In this document: piece after piece, positions 6,730-13,475 of the stretch
Position numbering within the stretch: the first letter of the stretch is position 1
How the letters are laid out: each line of letters opens with the position of its first letter
Assembly (NCBI GenBank): GCA_902783405.1
Contig: CACZQZ010000008.1
Coordinates: 1-14,019, forward strand
Reading direction: 5' to 3'
DNA length: 14,019 bases
Origin: an uncultured Erysipelotrichaceae bacterium
GTDB lineage: Bacteria > Bacillota_I > Bacilli_A > RF39 > UBA660
Translations under genes and position numbers: made by a program
The notes under the pieces: generated by a model
Databases searched by the model: none
Seen by the model: only the letters and a program-made list of their open reading frames with translations
What the model was told of the DNA's origin: nothing

Positions 6730-7934
6730 ACTTTAAAATATTAATTATTGGAACTGATATGAATGCTTATACAATGGCTAGATGTGCTCATGAACTTACT
6801 GGTGAAAAAATAGATCTTATTGGGAAACAAGAAATGAAGTTTACTAGTTTAAGTAAAATAACCAACATTTCTTATGTGGATAACTTATGGGATACCAATG
6901 TTTTTAAAAGAACACTAGAAGAATATGGTGAAAAACATAAAGATAAAAAAATTCTTTTAATTGCAACGAATGACTTTTATGTAAGATTAATTTCTGAAAA
7001 TGCAGAATATTTAAAAAAGTGGTATGTATTTAATTATCCAAGTGTAGAAGTTATGGATACATTACTTGTTAAAGATAAATTTTACCAAACATATGAAGAC
7101 GTTTTAGATGTACCTAAAACTTGGATTTATTCTTGCAAAGAGAAAAACTTACCAAAACAATTGACTTTTCCACTTATTATTAAACCTGGTGATGGAGTAT
7201 CTTATTATAAACATAAATTTGTTGGTCAAAATAAAGTATTTAAAATAAAAAATGAGCAAGAATTACATGAAGTTATAAAAAAAATAGAAGATTCTGGATA
7301 TGAAGAAGAGCTTATCATTCAAGAATTTATTCCAGGAGATGATTCTAGACTTTTTGATTGTATGTTTTATGTAAATAGTAAAGGAAAAGCAGAACTTGCT
7401 ACATTTGCACAAATAGCTCTTCAAGAACATACACCTACTGGTGTAGGAAACTGTACGGTACTTATGAATGGTTACTCTGAATTTGGTATTCCAGATGAAT
7501 TTATTTTAAAATTAAAAAAATTTTTAGAAAGTATAGGCTATCATGGATTTGCTGAATTTGATTTAAAATATGATGAAAGAGATCAAAAATACAAAGTATT
7601 TGAAATTAATCCTAGACAAGCAAGATGTAGTTATTACTTTGCAGCTTCTACTAAAAATTTAGTAGAGTGTCTAAAAGAAGACTTAATTGATAAAGAAGAA
7701 CATGGATTTAAAATTTCTAAAGAAAAGAGAGTACTTAGTTTTGTACCAAAAAAAGTTATCAATACTAGTATAGATAATATAAATTTAAAAAATGAAATTA
7801 ACAGTTGCATCAAAGAATATGGTTTATTTAGACCATTACATTATAAAAAAGATATGTTTTTAAGAAGAAAAATTTATTTATTTTTGAGAGATTTAAATTA
7901 TATTAAAAAATATAAAAATAAAAATTGGTGGTAA
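6726..7934 (+). CDS. ATP-grasp ligase, D-aspartate-ligase-like (carboxylate-amine ligase)
   Basis: ATP-grasp enzymes join a carboxylate, activated as acyl phosphate, to an amine. The start is ATG 6726, with GGAAGGTG just upstream and an ATGA overlap with the racemase stop; 402 residues result. The N-terminal domain ('ILIIGTDMNAYTMARC', 5-20) and the metal-binding end ('AEFDLKYDE' 276-284, 'FEINPRQAR' 292-300) resemble the family of the Enterococcus faecium D-aspartate ligase, which adds D-Asp to the stem-peptide lysine. ATP-site residues are Lys153 in 'LIIKPGDG', Glu200 in 'IIQEF' and Glu277/Glu293/Asn295. Resemblance is judged from remembered motifs, so substrate is inference. The C-terminal ~30 residues are very basic, possibly for membrane association. 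Position after a PLP racemase supports use of a D-amino acid, most likely in peptidoglycan cross-bridges. Confidence 0.8.
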   Translation: MNFKILIIGTDMNAYTMARCAHELTGEKIDLIGKQEMKFTSLSKITNISYVDNLWDTNVFKRTLEEYGEKHKDKKILLIATNDFYVRLISENAEYLKKWYVFNYPSVEVMDTLLVKDKFYQTYEDVLDVPKTWIYSCKEKNLPKQLTFPLIIKPGDGVSYYKHKFVGQNKVFKIKNEQELHEVIKKIEDSGYEEELIIQEFIPGDDSRLFDCMFYVNSKGKAELATFAQIALQEHTPTGVGNCTVLMNGYSEFGIPDEFILKLKKFLESIGYHGFAEFDLKYDERDQKYKVFEINPRQARCSYYFAASTKNLVECLKEDLIDKEEHGFKISKEKRVLSFVPKKVINTSIDNINLKNEINSCIKEYGLFRPLHYKKDMFLRRKIYLFLRDLNYIKKYKNKNWW

Positions 7935-7971
7935 TTATTTTTAAGAAGAATATAATTTATTAGGTGATAGT

Positions 7972-8202
7972 ATGCGATTATCAGATCTTCAAGATAAAGA
8001 TATTGTAAATGTCTTAGATGGAAGAAAAATCGGAAATATCATCGATGTTTCCATTAGTGAAAATGGAAGCATGATTGGACTCATTGTTGAAAAAAATAAA
8101 TTCTTTTCTTCTTTTTTTAGTGGAAATGGTGAAGTAGAAATAACTTGGAACCATATCAAAAAGATAGGGGAAGATGTTATTTTAGTAGAGATGATTGAAT
8201 GA
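7972..8202 (+). CDS. PRC-barrel protein, YlmC/YmxH family
   Basis: A 76-residue single PRC-barrel domain opening with 'MRLSDLQDKDIVNVLDGRKIG', typical of the YlmC/YmxH family. That family is labelled sporulation-related in Firmicutes but also occurs in non-sporulating members, and its molecular role is not established. It ends in 'GEDVILVEM', as is common in the family. AGGTGA lies 5 bases before the ATG. A TATAAT (7951-7956) upstream might be a -10 but has no clear -35. Only six bases separate its stop from the -35 of the large RNA gene, and no terminator is visible between them, so some read-through into the RNA is likely. Confidence 0.85.
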   Translation: MRLSDLQDKDIVNVLDGRKIGNIIDVSISENGSMIGLIVEKNKFFSSFFSGNGEVEITWNHIKKIGEDVILVEMIE

Positions 8203-8208
8203 GTGAGT

Positions 8209-8237
8209 TTGACAAATTCCTTTAAATATGGTACAAT
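8209..8237 (+). promoter_or_regulatory. Consensus promoter of the large structured RNA
   Basis: Perfect TTGACA (8209-8214), exactly 17 bases, then TACAAT (8232-8237), predicting a start near 8243-8245. No start codon or ribosome-binding site follows, which fits a dedicated non-coding RNA gene. Confidence 0.85.
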
Positions 8238-8243
8238 TCTTCA

Positions 8244-8812
8244 TGTAGTGGCGCATTATTCTAGTCAATAATTTTATTTCGAAGGCGGGGCTAAAAATCC
8301 GTCAAAGAGCATATCTGTGAAACTTCTGGTGCTTGCTTATTACGCCCAGTTTTGGGTGAGTGCTGGGAATGAGAGTATTGGACTGGCCGTAATGGCATAC
8401 GGTATCAGGCCCAATATTCGTGGAGACCTATTCTTGTAGTAGTTAATCTATTACGACTTAGGATTAAACCTATCTTGTGATGCAAGTTATGGATAGTGTA
8501 GCTTGTCTTGAGTGAAAATGTTTGGGATGAGAAGATCTTAACAAGTTTTTTAGGCCAAAAAAGTTTGTTATGCACTCTGAAATCATTTTTGCAAAAAAGA
8601 ACTAGAAATAAAAGTTGGTGAGGAAATCTCCTAGAATGTACGTTTCATGGGATTGCAGTGGGCACTAAGTGGCAATCAAGTCATATATTGGAGACGATAT
8701 ATTGATTTCTTTAAAGGGGAACCGCTTTACTGGTAACGGAAAGTAGAAATCAGGGAAATCCTACTTGACCTAAGGCTCAAAGTTTACCATGCAAGTAGCC
8801 ATTATTTTTTTT
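8244..8812 (+). ncRNA. ole: Large structured RNA, probably OLE RNA
   Basis: About 570 bases with no credible ORF and G+C near 39% (counted over 8281-8760) inside an AT-rich genome. Helices readable by eye: closing helix 8245-8252 with 8798-8805 (two G-U pairs); 8343-8348/8353-8358; a long hairpin 8375-8381/8411-8417 containing 8383-8385/8406-8408 and 8387-8391/8398-8402; 8470-8474/8492-8496 containing 8474-8477/8483-8486; 8621-8624/8629-8632; 8651-8656/8672-8677; 8683-8688/8697-8702; a perfect 8-bp 8703-8710/8745-8752 containing CCG/CGG; and 3'-terminal 8761-8767/8792-8798, which abuts the closing helix. An AU-rich middle (8521-8620) separates two domains. OLE RNAs are ~600 nt, bind a membrane protein (OapA) and normally lie just upstream of oapA; the next gene here looks like oapA. 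Motifs of tmRNA, RNase P, SRP RNA and group II introns are absent. The OLE name rests mainly on size and context. Confidence 0.8.
8792..8812 (+). terminator. 3' end of the large RNA: helix followed by eight T residues
   Basis: The 3' arm of a 7-bp hairpin (8761-8767/8792-8798) runs directly into the 3' arm of the closing helix (to 8805), followed by T8 (8805-8812). This could end the RNA as an intrinsic terminator. The ribosome-binding site of the next gene begins only three bases later, so partial read-through must supply its mRNA unless a hidden promoter exists. Confidence 0.5.
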
Positions 8813-8824
8813 ATGAGGGGATTT

Positions 8825-9436
8825 ATGAATAAATTAGAACGTTTAAAAGTAAAAGAAGAAGTTGAAAATTTAAAAGTTCAAACTAGAAGAAAAGAGAAAA
8901 TAAAAAAGGAAAAAATTAATTTTCCTTGGGTATTTACTATCACCTTTATTGCTTTTTCTATTTCTTTTGGTTTATCTTTTGTATCATCTTTATTATTACC
9001 AAATGTATCTGTTTTTATTGGAACTTTTATTGTAGTATTATTTATTTTTCTTGGTGTTTTATTTGACATGATTGGTGTATCTGTGACAGCTGCGGATGAA
9101 AAAGTTTTTCATTCGATGAATTCTAGAAAAGTAAAGGGTGCAGATATGGCTGTTTTATTTAAGAAAAATGCAGCTAAAGTAGCAAGCTTTTGTAATGATG
9201 TCATAGGAGATATTTGTGGTGTAATATCAGGTTCTGCTGGAGTTACGATAGCGGCTAATATTTCAAATTATTTTCATGTATCTTTATTTTGGGTAGGACT
9301 TATTATTACTGCTTTAGTTGCATCTTTAACGATAGGTGGTAAAGCATTAGGTAAGAGTTTTGCAATTAATAAAAGTAATATTATTTTATATGAATTTGCT
9401 AAATTTATTTCTAATTTTTATAAAAAAAAGAGATAG
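8825..9436 (+). CDS. oapA: OapA-like four-helix membrane protein (OLE RNA partner)
   Basis: OapA binds OLE RNA and anchors it to the membrane; in Bacillus halodurans the complex influences responses to short-chain alcohols, cold and Mg2+. The start chosen is ATG 8825 after GAGGGG; an in-frame ATG at 8789 lies in the structured RNA. The 203-residue product has a Lys/Arg-rich cytosolic N-terminus (1-34), suited to RNA contact, and four membrane segments (about 35-58, 61-84, 126-147, 152-175). The stretch 'LFDMIGVSVTAADEK' (79-93), 'MNSRKVKGADMA' and 'CNDVIGDICGVISGSAG' (123-139) recalls the DUF21/CNNM-type magnesium-transporter-like domain to which OapA is related. Family assignment is from recalled motifs plus its position after the large RNA. 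The C-terminus is basic (FYKKKR). Confidence 0.8.
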   Translation: MNKLERLKVKEEVENLKVQTRRKEKIKKEKINFPWVFTITFIAFSISFGLSFVSSLLLPNVSVFIGTFIVVLFIFLGVLFDMIGVSVTAADEKVFHSMNSRKVKGADMAVLFKKNAAKVASFCNDVIGDICGVISGSAGVTIAANISNYFHVSLFWVGLIITALVASLTIGGKALGKSFAINKSNIILYEFAKFISNFYKKKR

Positions 9437-9473
9437 TTTTTCCATATATTTATTAAAAAAAGATTTTTTTCTA

Positions 9474-9502
9474 TTGACAAAGTAATGAATTATCAGTATA
9501 AT
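9474..9502 (+). promoter_or_regulatory. Promoter of tRNA-Gly
   Basis: Perfect TTGACA (9474-9479), 17-base spacer, perfect TATAAT (9497-9502), 24 bases before the mature tRNA 5' end. Confidence 0.9.
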
Positions 9503-9526
9503 TTATATTGTCAATGAAAAAGACGT

Positions 9527-9600
9527 GCGGATGTAGTTTAATGGTAGAACCCCAGCCTTCCAAGCTGACCGCGTGAGTTCGATTCTCATCATCCGCTCCA
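9527..9600 (+). tRNA. trnG: tRNA-Gly (anticodon TCC)
   Basis: A 74-base cloverleaf: acceptor arm GCGGATG (9527-9533) pairs with CATCCGC (9590-9596); discriminator T9597; encoded CCA (9598-9600). The anticodon loop CTTCCAA gives anticodon TCC, reading GGA and by wobble other GGN codons. The T arm is GAG-TTCGATT-CTC, and the D loop carries TTAATGGTAGA. It stands alone as a single-tRNA transcription unit with its own strong promoter and terminators. Confidence 0.97.
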
Positions 9601-9604
9601 TATG

Positions 9605-9638
9605 TAAAAAATCCCTTGAATTTCAAGGTTTTTTATTT
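9605..9638. terminator. Terminator 1 after tRNA-Gly, possibly bidirectional
   Basis: CCTTGA (9614-9619) pairs with TCAAGG (9623-9628) and is followed by T6. The A6 before the stem supplies a U-run on the opposite strand, so it could also stop the minus-strand oxidoreductase transcript about 120 bases past its stop codon. Confidence 0.8.
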
Positions 9639-9641
9639 TGT

Positions 9642-9665
9642 AAGGTACTTTTTAAGTACCTTTTT
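9642..9665 (+). terminator. Terminator 2 after tRNA-Gly
   Basis: AAGGTACTT (9642-9650) and AAGTACCTT (9654-9662) form a perfect 9-bp stem with a TTT loop, ending in a T-run. It backs up the first terminator four bases away and insulates the converging minus-strand gene. Confidence 0.8.
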
Positions 9666-9752
9666 CTATATAATAGGAAAGTTATCTATGAAAGCTATAA
9701 AATAAATAATATAAAAAGTAGTGATAAAGGAAAAGAATATAACAGTATAAAA

Positions 9753-11168
9753 TTAGTTACAAATATCTTTATGACTAGGTCCAGTAATTAATTTACCTTC
9801 TAATGTAAATCTAGAGCCATGGCATGGACAGTCCCATGTGTTTTCGGATTCATTAAAAAGTAAGGGACACTTCATATGAGGACAATTCATTTTAACTTTA
9901 ATATTAGAATTTTTTTTAGAAACATAATAATAAGTATTATTTATATTTTCTATTTTAAAATCCTTTTCAAAATTAGATAAAATCATTCCTTTCACAAAAC
10001 TTTTTCCATTTTGAAAACCATCTTCCAAAAATTTATGAATGATAAAACCTCTTTTAGGAGAAAATATCTCTTCATAAGGATTTTTTTTCTTCAAAATAAC
10101 ATCGCTAATAATTTTTCCTGATAAAGTACCATTAGTCATTCCCCATTTATTAAATCCAGTTGCTAAAAATAAATTTGGTTTGACCTCTCCAATAATAGGC
10201 ATAAAGTCTTCTGTCATAATGTCATGAGCACTCCAAACATGACTGATTTCTTCTTTAAAATATTTATTAAATCTATTCTTAAAATTTTTATAATTTTTAT
10301 CTTCATTATTCTTATTTCCTAATTTATGATTATATCCACTGTAAATAAGATTATTTTTATAAAATCTTATAGAATGAGTTTTATCTTCATTTGTGATAGC
10401 GTTAAAACTCATATTTCTAAAAGAAGAAGAACAAACATAAGATTTTTCAATATGTGTCTTTAGTGGAATAAAACCTGGAAAAATAAAGAATGGATAGTGA
10501 GTACTAATGACTACATATTTACTTTTAAAATTACCTTGGTTTGTTTTAGTAATATAATAATTATCCTTAAAAGATACATCATTTGCACATACACCCTCAT
10601 AAAATAAAATATTTTTATTCATACATAATTTAGTTAATCCATATACATATTTTAAAGGATGAAATACATAGGTATCTTCAACTTTAATAGCGTTTTCACA
10701 AGGAAACTTAATTGGTAAATTATCCTCCCAAGTACATTTATTTTTCCATTTATTTAAAAGTTCCTTTTCAACTTTTAAAGAAGCTTTATCTTTGATAGAA
10801 AAAGTATAACTATGTGCTCCTTGAAGATTACAATCAATATTATTTTTTTGTACATTAGAAAGAATATAATTTACTGCTTTCTTTTGAGCTTCATAATACT
10901 TTTTACTTATTTTTTCACCGCATAAATTTTTAATTTTATGGTATACATCCCCTTGCAAGTACGTAACTTTTCCAGTCGTTCTTTTCGTTATTCCAGATGC
11001 TATTTTATCTTTATCAATGACAATAACAGAGTATTTACTATTTTTTAGATAAAAAGCCGTACTAACTCCAGCAATACCTGCTCCAATAATTAAAATATCA
11101 CATTCTTTTTTTTCTATTTCACTTGTTTTTATAGGAATAATATTTTCTTCCCATATTGTTTTTTGCAT
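9753..11168 (-). CDS. FAD-dependent oxidoreductase with C-terminal Rieske [2Fe-2S] domain (YhfW type)
   Basis: A 471-residue fusion. Residues ~23-365 form a DAO-type FAD-binding oxidoreductase with the dinucleotide motif 'IIGAGIAGVSTAFY' (27-40, Gly29/Gly31/Gly34) and the ribose-binding acidic residue Asp52. 'FMPIIGEVKPNLFLATGFNKWGMTNG' is the typical C-terminal FAD signature. Residues ~395-471 are a Rieske domain with cluster ligands Cys429-x-His431 and Cys447-x-x-His450, plus Cys434 and Cys449 placed to form the usual disulfide. The same architecture is found in B. subtilis YhfW, whose substrate is unknown. The start chosen is ATG 11168; the in-frame GTG nine bases earlier is part of the AGGTGA ribosome-binding site. 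It is a lone minus-strand gene between plus-strand units and may be a self-contained insertion. Confidence 0.9.
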   Translation of the reverse strand: MQKTIWEENIIPIKTSEIEKKECDILIIGAGIAGVSTAFYLKNSKYSVIVIDKDKIASGITKRTTGKVTYLQGDVYHKIKNLCGEKISKKYYEAQKKAVNYILSNVQKNNIDCNLQGAHSYTFSIKDKASLKVEKELLNKWKNKCTWEDNLPIKFPCENAIKVEDTYVFHPLKYVYGLTKLCMNKNILFYEGVCANDVSFKDNYYITKTNQGNFKSKYVVISTHYPFFIFPGFIPLKTHIEKSYVCSSSFRNMSFNAITNEDKTHSIRFYKNNLIYSGYNHKLGNKNNEDKNYKNFKNRFNKYFKEEISHVWSAHDIMTEDFMPIIGEVKPNLFLATGFNKWGMTNGTLSGKIISDVILKKKNPYEEIFSPKRGFIIHKFLEDGFQNGKSFVKGMILSNFEKDFKIENINNTYYYVSKKNSNIKVKMNCPHMKCPLLFNESENTWDCPCHGSRFTLEGKLITGPSHKDICN

Positions 11169-11350
11169 AAAAATCACCTAACTTATTATGATAAAAAAAA
11201 GATTTTTTATACAGAAAAGTATTATGAAAAAACTTGATAATATACTTTAAAATTTAATAATTGTAAACAAAATATGTAAAGTATAAAAAAAATTAAAGAA
11301 TTATATTTCAATAAAGTTAAAAATATGTTATTTAAAAAATAGGTGATAGT
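11169..11350. other. Divergent AT-rich intergenic region
   Basis: This 182-base region is extremely AT-rich and must hold promoters for both flanking genes. Several -10-like hexamers occur (plus-strand TATACT at 11241, TATAAA at 11282; minus-strand TATAAA near 11214), but none has a convincing -35 at proper spacing, so no promoter is assigned. No RNA structure or operator repeat was seen. Confidence 0.5.
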
Positions 11351-11821
11351 ATGGAAAGTAAAGAAAATAGAAAAAATAATTTAAGCTGGCCATTCGTCGT
11401 ATTAATGATAGTCCTTTTGGCAGTTGTAGGATTTTGCTCTTACAAATTAGGTGAAGCAGGTAGGAAAACAATAGATGATTCTAATGCACAAAAAGGTGGA
11501 AATACTTCTGTTATTGCTAGAAAAGAAGAAGACAATAATGAATATAAATTTACAAAATCAATTATTCCATCCCGAACAAGTAAAATAATTATATCAAATA
11601 ATCAAATAATTTCAGTTACGGAAAAATTGGTGCCTAGTGATCCTTATATGGAAACAGGACTTAAAGTTTATGAATATACTGTTAAAGGATTAAAAGCAGG
11701 GAAAGCAAATTTAAAAATTGACATCATTAATACGGGCGGAACAAAATATTCAAGCACAACATATTATTTTGATGTAGATAGTAGTTTGAATGTAAAATTT
11801 GAAAAAGAAGTAGAAGAATAA
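11351..11821 (+). CDS. Hypothetical membrane-anchored protein with extracytoplasmic beta-rich domain
   Basis: Not recognised. The 156-residue protein has a short charged N-terminus, one membrane segment (about 13-31, 'WPFVVLMIVLLAVVGF'), a Ser/Asn/Lys linker (~35-65), and a C-terminal domain with alternating polar and hydrophobic residues suggesting beta strands. The segment 'YEYTVKGLKAGKANLKIDI' followed by a Tyr/Thr-rich strand resembles bacterial Ig-like or protease-inhibitor-like domains ('xGLKAGxAxLxI'), which is only a suggestion. No lipobox is present. AGGTGATAGT-ATG precedes it, the same leader sequence as that of the PRC-barrel gene. It is a single-gene unit ended by a strong terminator. 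Confidence 0.8.
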   Translation: MESKENRKNNLSWPFVVLMIVLLAVVGFCSYKLGEAGRKTIDDSNAQKGGNTSVIARKEEDNNEYKFTKSIIPSRTSKIIISNNQIISVTEKLVPSDPYMETGLKVYEYTVKGLKAGKANLKIDIINTGGTKYSSTTYYFDVDSSLNVKFEKEVEE

Positions 11822-11859
11822 TAAAAAACAAGTAAGTTTTTCTGTATCTAAAAAATATT

Positions 11860-11897
11860 ATCTAGTATTTAATTAGTTTAAATACTAGATTTTTTTT
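11860..11897 (+). terminator. Intrinsic terminator after the membrane-anchored protein
   Basis: An 11-bp perfect stem, 11860-11870 with 11880-11890 (ATCTAGTATTT/AAATACTAGAT), has a 9-base loop and a T8 tail (11890-11897). It separates this unit from lysS. Confidence 0.9.
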
Positions 11898-11944
11898 AAA
11901 AATTGAAAATCTTTGAAAATAGACTGTAAATTCCTAAAAAAATG

Positions 11945-11953
11945 TGTTATCAT
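11945..11953 (+). promoter_or_regulatory. Probable lysS-ackA promoter (extended -10)
   Basis: TG-T-TATCAT (11945-11953) is an extended -10 with a poor -35 (TGTAAA, 11925-11930, spacer 17). It predicts a leader of roughly 20 bases, so no T-box or other leader regulator fits before lysS. Confidence 0.5.
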
Positions 11954-11981
11954 ATAGAGGATTATTAAAGAGGTGAAAAAA

Positions 11982-13475
11982 ATGAGAGAATTTACAGAAC
12001 AAGAACTTGTTAGAAGAGAGAAAATGGTAAAATTACAAGAACTTGGACTTGATGCCTTTGGACAAAGATTCGATAGAGATTCATATGCACAGGATATTAA
12101 AGATAAATTTTCTAGTATAGAACATGATGAATTTGAAAACAGAAACGATATTGTAACCGTAGCTGGAAGAATTATGTTTATAAGAAAAATGGGAAAAGCA
12201 TCATTTTTCTCTATTCAAGATAAAACAGGAAAAATTCAAATTTATATTTCTATTAACGATGTTGGTGAAGATACTTATACTTTATTTAAAACAGCTGATT
12301 TAGGAGATATTGTTGGTGTTAAAGGAAAAGTTATGAAGACTAAAACTGGAGAGGTGACAATTAAATGCCTAGAATATACACATTTGGTAAAAGCATTAAA
12401 ACCACTTCCAGAGAAATTTCATGGACTTACCGATATCGAAGAGAGATATAGAAGACGTTATGTTGATTTAATTATGAATGAAGACTCTAAAAGAGTTGCT
12501 TTTGAAAGGCCAAAAATTTTAAAAAGTATTCGAAACTTTATGGATGAAGTAGGTTATACAGAAGTAGAAACACCAGTTTTAACCACTTTACTTACAGGAG
12601 CATCCGCAAGACCATTTGTAACTCATCATAATACACAAGACTTGGATATGTATTTAAGAATAGCTTTGGAACTACCACTTAAAAGACTTTTAGTTGGTGG
12701 TATGGAAGCTGTTTACGAAATTGGAAGAGTATTTAGAAATGAAGGAATGGATCCAAAACATAATCCAGAGTTCACTCTTATGGAAGCATATCTTGCTTAT
12801 TCGGATTTAGAAGGTATGATGGATCAGACAGAAGCTATGTATAAAAGAATTGCAGAAGAAGTGTATGGAAGATATGTATTTCATTGGTGCGGAGACGATA
12901 TCGATTTAAGCGGAAAATGGAAAAGAATTAGTATGACAGATTCTATCAAAGAAATTACTGGAATAGATTTTAAAGAAGTTAAAGATGTAGAAGAAGCTTT
13001 ACGTTTGGCTGAAAAGCATCATATTGAAGTAGCTGACCATGAAAAAACAGTTGGACATATTATTAACTTATTCTTTGAAAAATATGTCGAAGAAACATTA
13101 ATTCAGCCAACTTTTCTATATGGCCATCCAGTAGAAATTTCACCACTTACGAAAAAAAATCCAGAAGATCCAAGATTTGTAGATCGTTTTGAATTATTTA
13201 TTGGTGGAAAAGAATTTGCGAATGCTTATACAGAACTTAATGATCCAGTTGATCAATTAGAAAGATTTGAACAGCAACTTAAAGAAAGAGACTTAGGAAA
13301 TGATGAGGCTAATGATATCGATATGGATTTCATAGAAGCTTTAGAATATGGAATGCCACCTGCTGGTGGAATAGGATATGGAATCGATAGACTTTGCATG
13401 TTATTTACAGAAAGTGATTCTATAAGGGATGTTATATTATTCCCAACCATGAAAGATAGAGGAGGAAAAGAATGA
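11982..13475 (+). CDS. lysS: Lysyl-tRNA synthetase, class II
   Basis: Charges tRNA-Lys with lysine using ATP. The 497-residue length is standard for bacterial LysS. An OB-fold anticodon-binding domain spans about 56-135 ('VTVAGRIMFIRKMGKASFF'). Class II motif 1 includes 'FMDEVGYTEVETPVL' (186-200); motif 2 is 'FRNEGMDPKHNPEFTLME' (251-268); motif 3 is 'GMPPAGGIGYGIDRL' (457-471). 'GASARPFVTHHN' (206-217) is the conserved LysRS segment. The start is ATG 11982 after GAGGTG; an in-frame GTG at 11973 is part of that ribosome-binding site. Its TGA stop overlaps the ackA start codon. Confidence 0.97.
   Translation: MREFTEQELVRREKMVKLQELGLDAFGQRFDRDSYAQDIKDKFSSIEHDEFENRNDIVTVAGRIMFIRKMGKASFFSIQDKTGKIQIYISINDVGEDTYTLFKTADLGDIVGVKGKVMKTKTGEVTIKCLEYTHLVKALKPLPEKFHGLTDIEERYRRRYVDLIMNEDSKRVAFERPKILKSIRNFMDEVGYTEVETPVLTTLLTGASARPFVTHHNTQDLDMYLRIALELPLKRLLVGGMEAVYEIGRVFRNEGMDPKHNPEFTLMEAYLAYSDLEGMMDQTEAMYKRIAEEVYGRYVFHWCGDDIDLSGKWKRISMTDSIKEITGIDFKEVKDVEEALRLAEKHHIEVADHEKTVGHIINLFFEKYVEETLIQPTFLYGHPVEISPLTKKNPEDPRFVDRFELFIGGKEFANAYTELNDPVDQLERFEQQLKERDLGNDEANDIDMDFIEALEYGMPPAGGIGYGIDRLCMLFTESDSIRDVILFPTMKDRGGKE

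Noticed and set aside
8244..8812. tmRNA, RNase P RNA, SRP RNA or group II intron as identity of the large RNA
   Set aside because: No tRNA-like CCA end or tag reading frame, no RNase P core sequence, no SRP GGAAGCAG-type motif, and no intron domain V or reverse transcriptase.
9455..9470. A7-GA-T7 after oapA as a terminator
   Set aside because: The stem would be all A-U with a 2-base loop; it is too weak to support, although the T-run may aid termination.
9573..9791. A 72-codon open frame downstream of the tRNA promoter
   Set aside because: It runs through the tRNA 3' half and both terminators and lacks a ribosome-binding site.
11192..11208. A-run/GA/T-run similar to the one at 9455, as a possible repeat pair
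   Set aside because: Homopolymer-rich strings of this kind are expected by chance at this base composition, and the flanks do not match.
11898..11981. T-box leader before lysS
   Set aside because: The space between the upstream terminator and the start codon is too short, and no specifier or antiterminator T-box sequence is present.
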